NCBI GenBank assembly: GCA_904063045.1
Contig: CAJFCJ010000009.1
Span: forward strand, 2,046,968-2,110,967
DNA: 64,000 nucleotides
Direction: 5' to 3'
Source: Dimorphilus gyrociliatus
Taxonomy: Eukaryota; Annelida; Polychaeta; Dinophilidae
The notes under the pieces were generated by a model. That model was not told where the DNA came from, did not search any database, and saw only the letters and a program-made list of their open reading frames with translations. The translations under genes and the position numbers were made by a program. Each line of letters opens with the position of its first letter. Position 1 is the first letter of the stretch. Below, piece by piece: positions 60,076 to 64,000 of the stretch.

Positions 60076-60671
60076 ATTTAATTAAAAGAAATCAGTCAAT
60101 GTTCATTTATAAAATCATCTCTTCATAAGTATCTGTTTCAATTGTTTATCTAATTTGTTAGTTTTATACTTGATATCAACGGTAACGCCTTCCATTCAGT
60201 ACATCTTTAGAATTATCTTAGTATTATTGCACTAGTCTTTTTCATTCATAGTCAGATGTGAGATATATTGTTTTACTTTTTTTTCGTAGTGATTTTTCTA
60301 TTTCGTGTAGATTTAGTCCTATAATTTCATACGATATTAAACAGTAATTCAATGGTTATATCTACATAATATATGTATTGTATATCTTATCAATATATAC
60401 TTTTAATTAATGAGATATATACCTTTATTAAGGTATAACCTTCGTAATAGTCTTCTGAATTATCAATTATGATATGATGTACCAATAACTCTTTGACATT
60501 CTTGACCCACTTTTGAAAACATAACGTTCAAATAAATCAATATTTATTTATTTATATATGGATGTATGTATATAAAGTTTAAAACTAGTATCTATTTTCT
60601 AGACTTACCAATAAATTAACTATATACTTTATATATAAGATATTAATAAAAATTTTAATTTACAAGACTGA

Positions 60672-60690
60672 AAATGGCGCCATCTAGTTG
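60672..60690 (-). promoter_or_regulatory. CTCF-like motif
   Basis: The minus strand reads CAACTAGATGGCGCCATT, very close to the CTCF core (AGATGGCGC). It also contains the palindrome ATGGCGCCAT. It lies upstream of the SLC19-like gene. Confidence 0.4.
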
Positions 60691-61074
60691 ATAAAGAAAA
60701 AATCTAAAAGTTTTCAAGTAGGCCTAAATGTGCTGGTTGTAAAATAAAAAATTCTTATCTTTTCAAAGATAACGCAAAACAATAAAAAAAGGAGAGAAGA
60801 AAGAATTAAATGTAAATGATAAGTAGCAGAGTTTCTTTTTTTATCAAAAAAGTCTCTAAGTTGTTTTTTTGATTATATATTAGAATGCACTGAACCAAAA
60901 AGGATTATAATAAATTGAAAACTGAAACCATTGCAGAAGTAATGGTATATTTTGTCGTGAAGGGTTAGAAATGAAGACACTTAAATGCCTACGTTTCAAC
61001 GGTAAAATTCAAAGGAACAAGCATAGCGTGAATAAAAAAGCAAGTTAAATAGAAAAAGTAATAAAAAAGGGGAG

Positions 61075-61140
61075 ACAGAGAGTGAAAGAGAGGGAGAGAG
61101 GGGGTGGAATATAAAAAAAAAGAAAGAAAGAAAGAAAAGG
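61075..61140. repeat. GA/AAAG purine-rich repeat
   Basis: Runs of GAGA and GAAAGAAAGAAAGAAA on the plus strand. Confidence 0.8.
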
Positions 61141-61740
61141 AATTAGGGTATGTAGAATAGAATGAAGGGGAGGAGAACCGTATTACCAGAGGTGAAAATT
61201 TTACTATTAATTAGTCAAGATCTCTTTCGCCTTTCCCTCCTTCTTCCTCTTTTTTTTTATTAATCTGAATCACATACTTACAGCATTCTTTTTTTTTTAT
61301 ATATATAAGACATCCTTTGATAAAAAAAATCTTCCATTATTAAAAGATTGAACGCTCGCTCGCGCGCGCCTCGTTCATTCGAGCTTGCACTCGTGATCTC
61401 TCTCGTATGTGCACGCACGTGGTCAAAGGAATTTTTGACTGTTAAAATTCTCACAAGAAGAATTTTTTAGCGTCGACTAAGCTATAATAACCTGTGACGG
61501 TTAATCATCATATTTAAGACATTATTTCAATGGTCACTTGACCTTTTCATTTCACTTCGACGTTAAATAAAGAGCCAATAGGGCCAAAAAATGGGGTCTT
61601 TTTTCTTTACTCTTCGTATTAAAGCCCTTGAAAGAAAATAGTCCAGTTCTATGCTCCTTTCTCGTCTAATAATAAATAATAAAGTAATAAATATCGAAAA
61701 GAGAAAAAAAGGAATTTGATTAGGCCTATAAAGCCACCCG

Positions 61741-61783
61741 ACACACATATATACATACACAAGCACAAACACACACACACACA
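61741..61783. repeat. CA-rich microsatellite
   Basis: CA/TA dinucleotide runs, including a short (CA)n core near 61771-61781. Confidence 0.75.
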
Positions 61784-62228
61784 TAGATATGTATATATAT
61801 ATGCACGTAGTTATGCAAATTGAGGCAAATTCCTTATTCTTATAGTTAAAATCGCCAAAAGTGATATATAATATCTGATCATTGTAAAAAGTTCTTTTTA
61901 CTAAACAGTTAAAGACTATAATAACTTCAAAGCTATCTAAAAAAAACCTTGAGGGAAAGTGAAAGGTTGTTTAAGGCACGTGTATAAGGCACATAATGTA
62001 AAGAATGTATTAATGGACACAGTACAATATCGGTACTTGTTAAGTAAAGTTGTATAGCGTTTAAAAACTTTCTATATAAGAATTTGTTCATTATTGAATA
62101 CTTTCACTTTAGATTAAATATAATTATTATATATTAAGATATAAAAGCATATAGATACAGTTTTTTATATAAAATGGAAAGCATATATCCTTAAGAGGAC
62201 TCTTTTTTCATCGCTAAGTAATAAATCT

Positions 62229-62330
62229 GGCGTTGACAAGCCCGAAAGGCTTGAAGAAAGTCGACTTGAGCGTTAAAAGCGCTTGTTTACTTGTCAAATG
62301 CCAAAAGGAATTTTTTCAATCCTTTTGAAT
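62229..62330. ncRNA. Possible structured RNA (hairpin cluster)
   Basis: TTGACAAG at 62233-62240 can pair with CTTGTCAA at 62290-62297, enclosing a stem AAGCC-CGAAA-GGCTT-type hairpin, a palindrome AAGTCGACTT and an AGCG-TTAAAAG-CGCT hairpin. A further stem AAAAGGA/TCCTTTT follows at about 62303-62326. Such density is not usual for the surrounding AT-rich DNA. I cannot name a family and the call is speculative. Confidence 0.2.
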
Positions 62331-64000
62331 AAAATAAAATAAAAAAAAGAAAGAGGGAAGAGAGAATAAGAAGTGTTAGAGGGCATAAGGTTGGGAAAAG
62401 AAAGAAAGAAAAATAAGATGGGAACTCCCACCCATTTTTAAGGTTCTACTAAAGGTTGGAACTTGTCCATGGGAAAGATACACATTATTTAGCTTGTTGT
62501 ATAAAGAAAGAATTACGTCATTTGCAAATTAGGTGATTAAAGATGCTAGACGCGTGTTTATACGATTGCGTACCATTGTTTAAAAGTTGGTGTATAGTAA
62601 AAATAAATTGTATTATATAACCTAACAACCTAACCTTGTTGTTCACGTAAAAAGCTTGGATACCTAGCAAACAGAAGCTATCTGTAAGTATGAAAAGTAA
62701 CGTTCATTACGTAATATTCATATGGATGCAAATCACTTGATGATGCAAAGGATAAAGTATTATGCTGAATTATTTTCTTTATAATTTAACATTTTTTAAA
62801 CTTTCTACGTGTATGGGAAAGATAAACAGTGCTTAGCTGCTACAAGCGTAAGATTATGTAATATACCAAAAGATTATTTCCAAGTATCTTGGAATGGAAG
62901 CTAAAGAATAAAACACAAAAGTAACAAGAGAGTATTATATAGACAATGGAACCTGGCAATCGTGCATGCTTTTTTCGAAAACAAGTAAAAACAATAATCC
63001 AAGAATAGGCCTAACTTAAGAGATACAAACGTAATAAAATCTTATAGTATATAGTATCTTATCCATATAGCAGATTTTTATATGCTTCATTTTTTCTCCT
63101 TGAAAGTGAAAGATCAGTTATAGTTATTGAGGGACGAAGATCTTATCTATTTCTCTCTCCTGTTAACTCTTCACTATTGGTTTTTTCTCCTTCCTTTTCT
63201 ACACGCTAGTTCTATTTATAGTTATTTATGCTAATTTTTTTCTATTTTAACACGTACGTTCGAACATTTTGCAGGAAGTATAGCATACAACTTTCCTCGA
63301 TTCTTTACATTAACATAGTATAATATTACATAATATGTAAATTATACAACATAGCTCTTATGTATGAAAGCCTTTCGTTCATATGTTGAAATTAGTTCAT
63401 TTCTTAAATTTGTCATGTTCACGCGTCATATTATACGAACCGTATGTTAAGAAGAGAGAATTCCTAAAGCACGTGGGAAATAATCTATAGAGTCAACCTG
63501 TAGAGGGATAACATTACCGAATAGCAGAGAATAAGAGAACCGTAGCCTTCGAATTGAATTGAATATTTCTATTTTCTTTTTGTTAAACTTAAAAGATACG
63601 GAGAGGTAGCTAAGGAATTTCTTTTATTGCCTTATCTTCTTTCCTTTTTTTATGAACGCATCATTAAGAAAGAAGAAAGGTTGATAGGAATGTATATCGT
63701 TAAGGAGTATAGTAACTTTATAGACCAAATGTGTTTATAAATAATGACTGTATTGTACTCTGTATATATATATGTATGTATATGTTACGTAACCTTTGAA
63801 AAGATAACATGCCGACTCTTTTTTATCTTGCTTTTGAACAATCGAGAGGTGCGGGATCATACAAAAAGTGCATAGTCGTCGGATAAAAAAGGCAGAGTAG
63901 AAAGGGAATTTTTTCGCTACCCTCTTAATTTCAATGGCTATAATTATTCATTACAACGCTCTTTTTTAACTTTTTATTACCCGTGTGACTCGTACGAATA

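Larger units (their letters stand above)
60076..64000. other. Gene-free right end (about 3.9 kb)
   Basis: No splice-consistent coding region is seen on either strand. The only long open frame (minus, 61563-61784) runs through a CA repeat and is noise. It contains a CTCF-like element at 60672-60690, GA and CA repeats, a CpG-rich alternating GC patch near 61352-61370, and a hairpin cluster at 62229-62330. It may be regulatory or hold an unspliced non-coding gene. Confidence 0.5.

Noticed and set aside
61563-61784. 73-aa minus-strand ORF MCVCVFVLVYVYMCVG
   Set aside because: The N-terminus is translation of a CA repeat; no coding character.
62230-62302. Hammerhead-type self-cleaving ribozyme in the hairpin cluster
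   Set aside because: GAAA and GTC cores are present but the required CTGATGA core is absent.

Overview
The window is animal nuclear DNA. It is AT-rich, and its protein genes are split by many short introns, mostly about 45-80 bp, with GT..AG ends. Neighbouring genes are usually separated by a few hundred bases. The gene set is clearly metazoan: an R2R3 Myb, class I PITP, HMG-CoA reductase, a Tudor-domain protein, PRPF4, ING3, DRG1, nicotinamide riboside kinase, a WW-WW-PH protein of the PLEKHA5/6/7 group, CSTPP1/C11orf49, an NR1-type nuclear receptor, PAQR3, a solute carrier 19 family transporter and a cilia protein. A compact lophotrochozoan such as a miniature annelid (for example Dimorphilus) fits well, but this is an inference from gene density and intron size, not from a diagnostic sequence. 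Exon coordinates were assigned by reading splice sites by eye and checking that phases agree. Total CDS length is divisible by three for every multi-exon gene except the giant gene, where exons were not all delimited, and the partial gene at the left edge.

Layout. 1-668: 3' part of an unrecognised Cys-containing gene on the minus strand. 2978-17036: one very large minus-strand gene for a secreted mosaic protein. It has nine C-type lectin-like domains, PAN/apple-like modules, a trefoil domain, three VWD-C8-TIL units and many EGF repeats, with a TATA box and a 5'UTR intron. 18.6-19.2 kb: small Cys-rich membrane protein. 20.1-24.2 kb: CFAP119-like, Myb and PITP genes. 25-31.5 kb: HMGCR and a Tudor/CCCH gene in divergent orientation. 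31.8-37 kb: PRPF4, a CD225 protein and ING3. 37.6-42 kb: a GPI-type Ly6 protein, DRG1, an 85-residue ORF packed against the NMRK gene. 42.4-48.5 kb: the PLEKHA-like gene and CSTPP1, divergent, 245 bp between start codons. 48.9-50.6 kb: an intronless orphan membrane protein. 50.8-53.8 kb: nuclear receptor and PAQR3. 54.5-58.4 kb: an intronless P-loop orphan and a GPI-type orphan built from a duplicated ectodomain plus a Thr-rich 48-bp minisatellite. 58.6-60.1 kb: SLC19-like transporter. 60.1-64 kb: about 3.9 kb with no supported gene.

Most genes are independent housekeeping or signalling genes with no operon logic. The points of biological interest are the giant VWD/lectin mosaic (a candidate mucus or adhesive protein), several lineage-specific orphans (intronless membrane protein, P-loop protein, duplicated GPI protein, MGGC-starting Cys protein), a very tight small-ORF/NMRK pair, recurring CTCF-like motifs between genes, and a cluster of hairpins in the gene-free right end.
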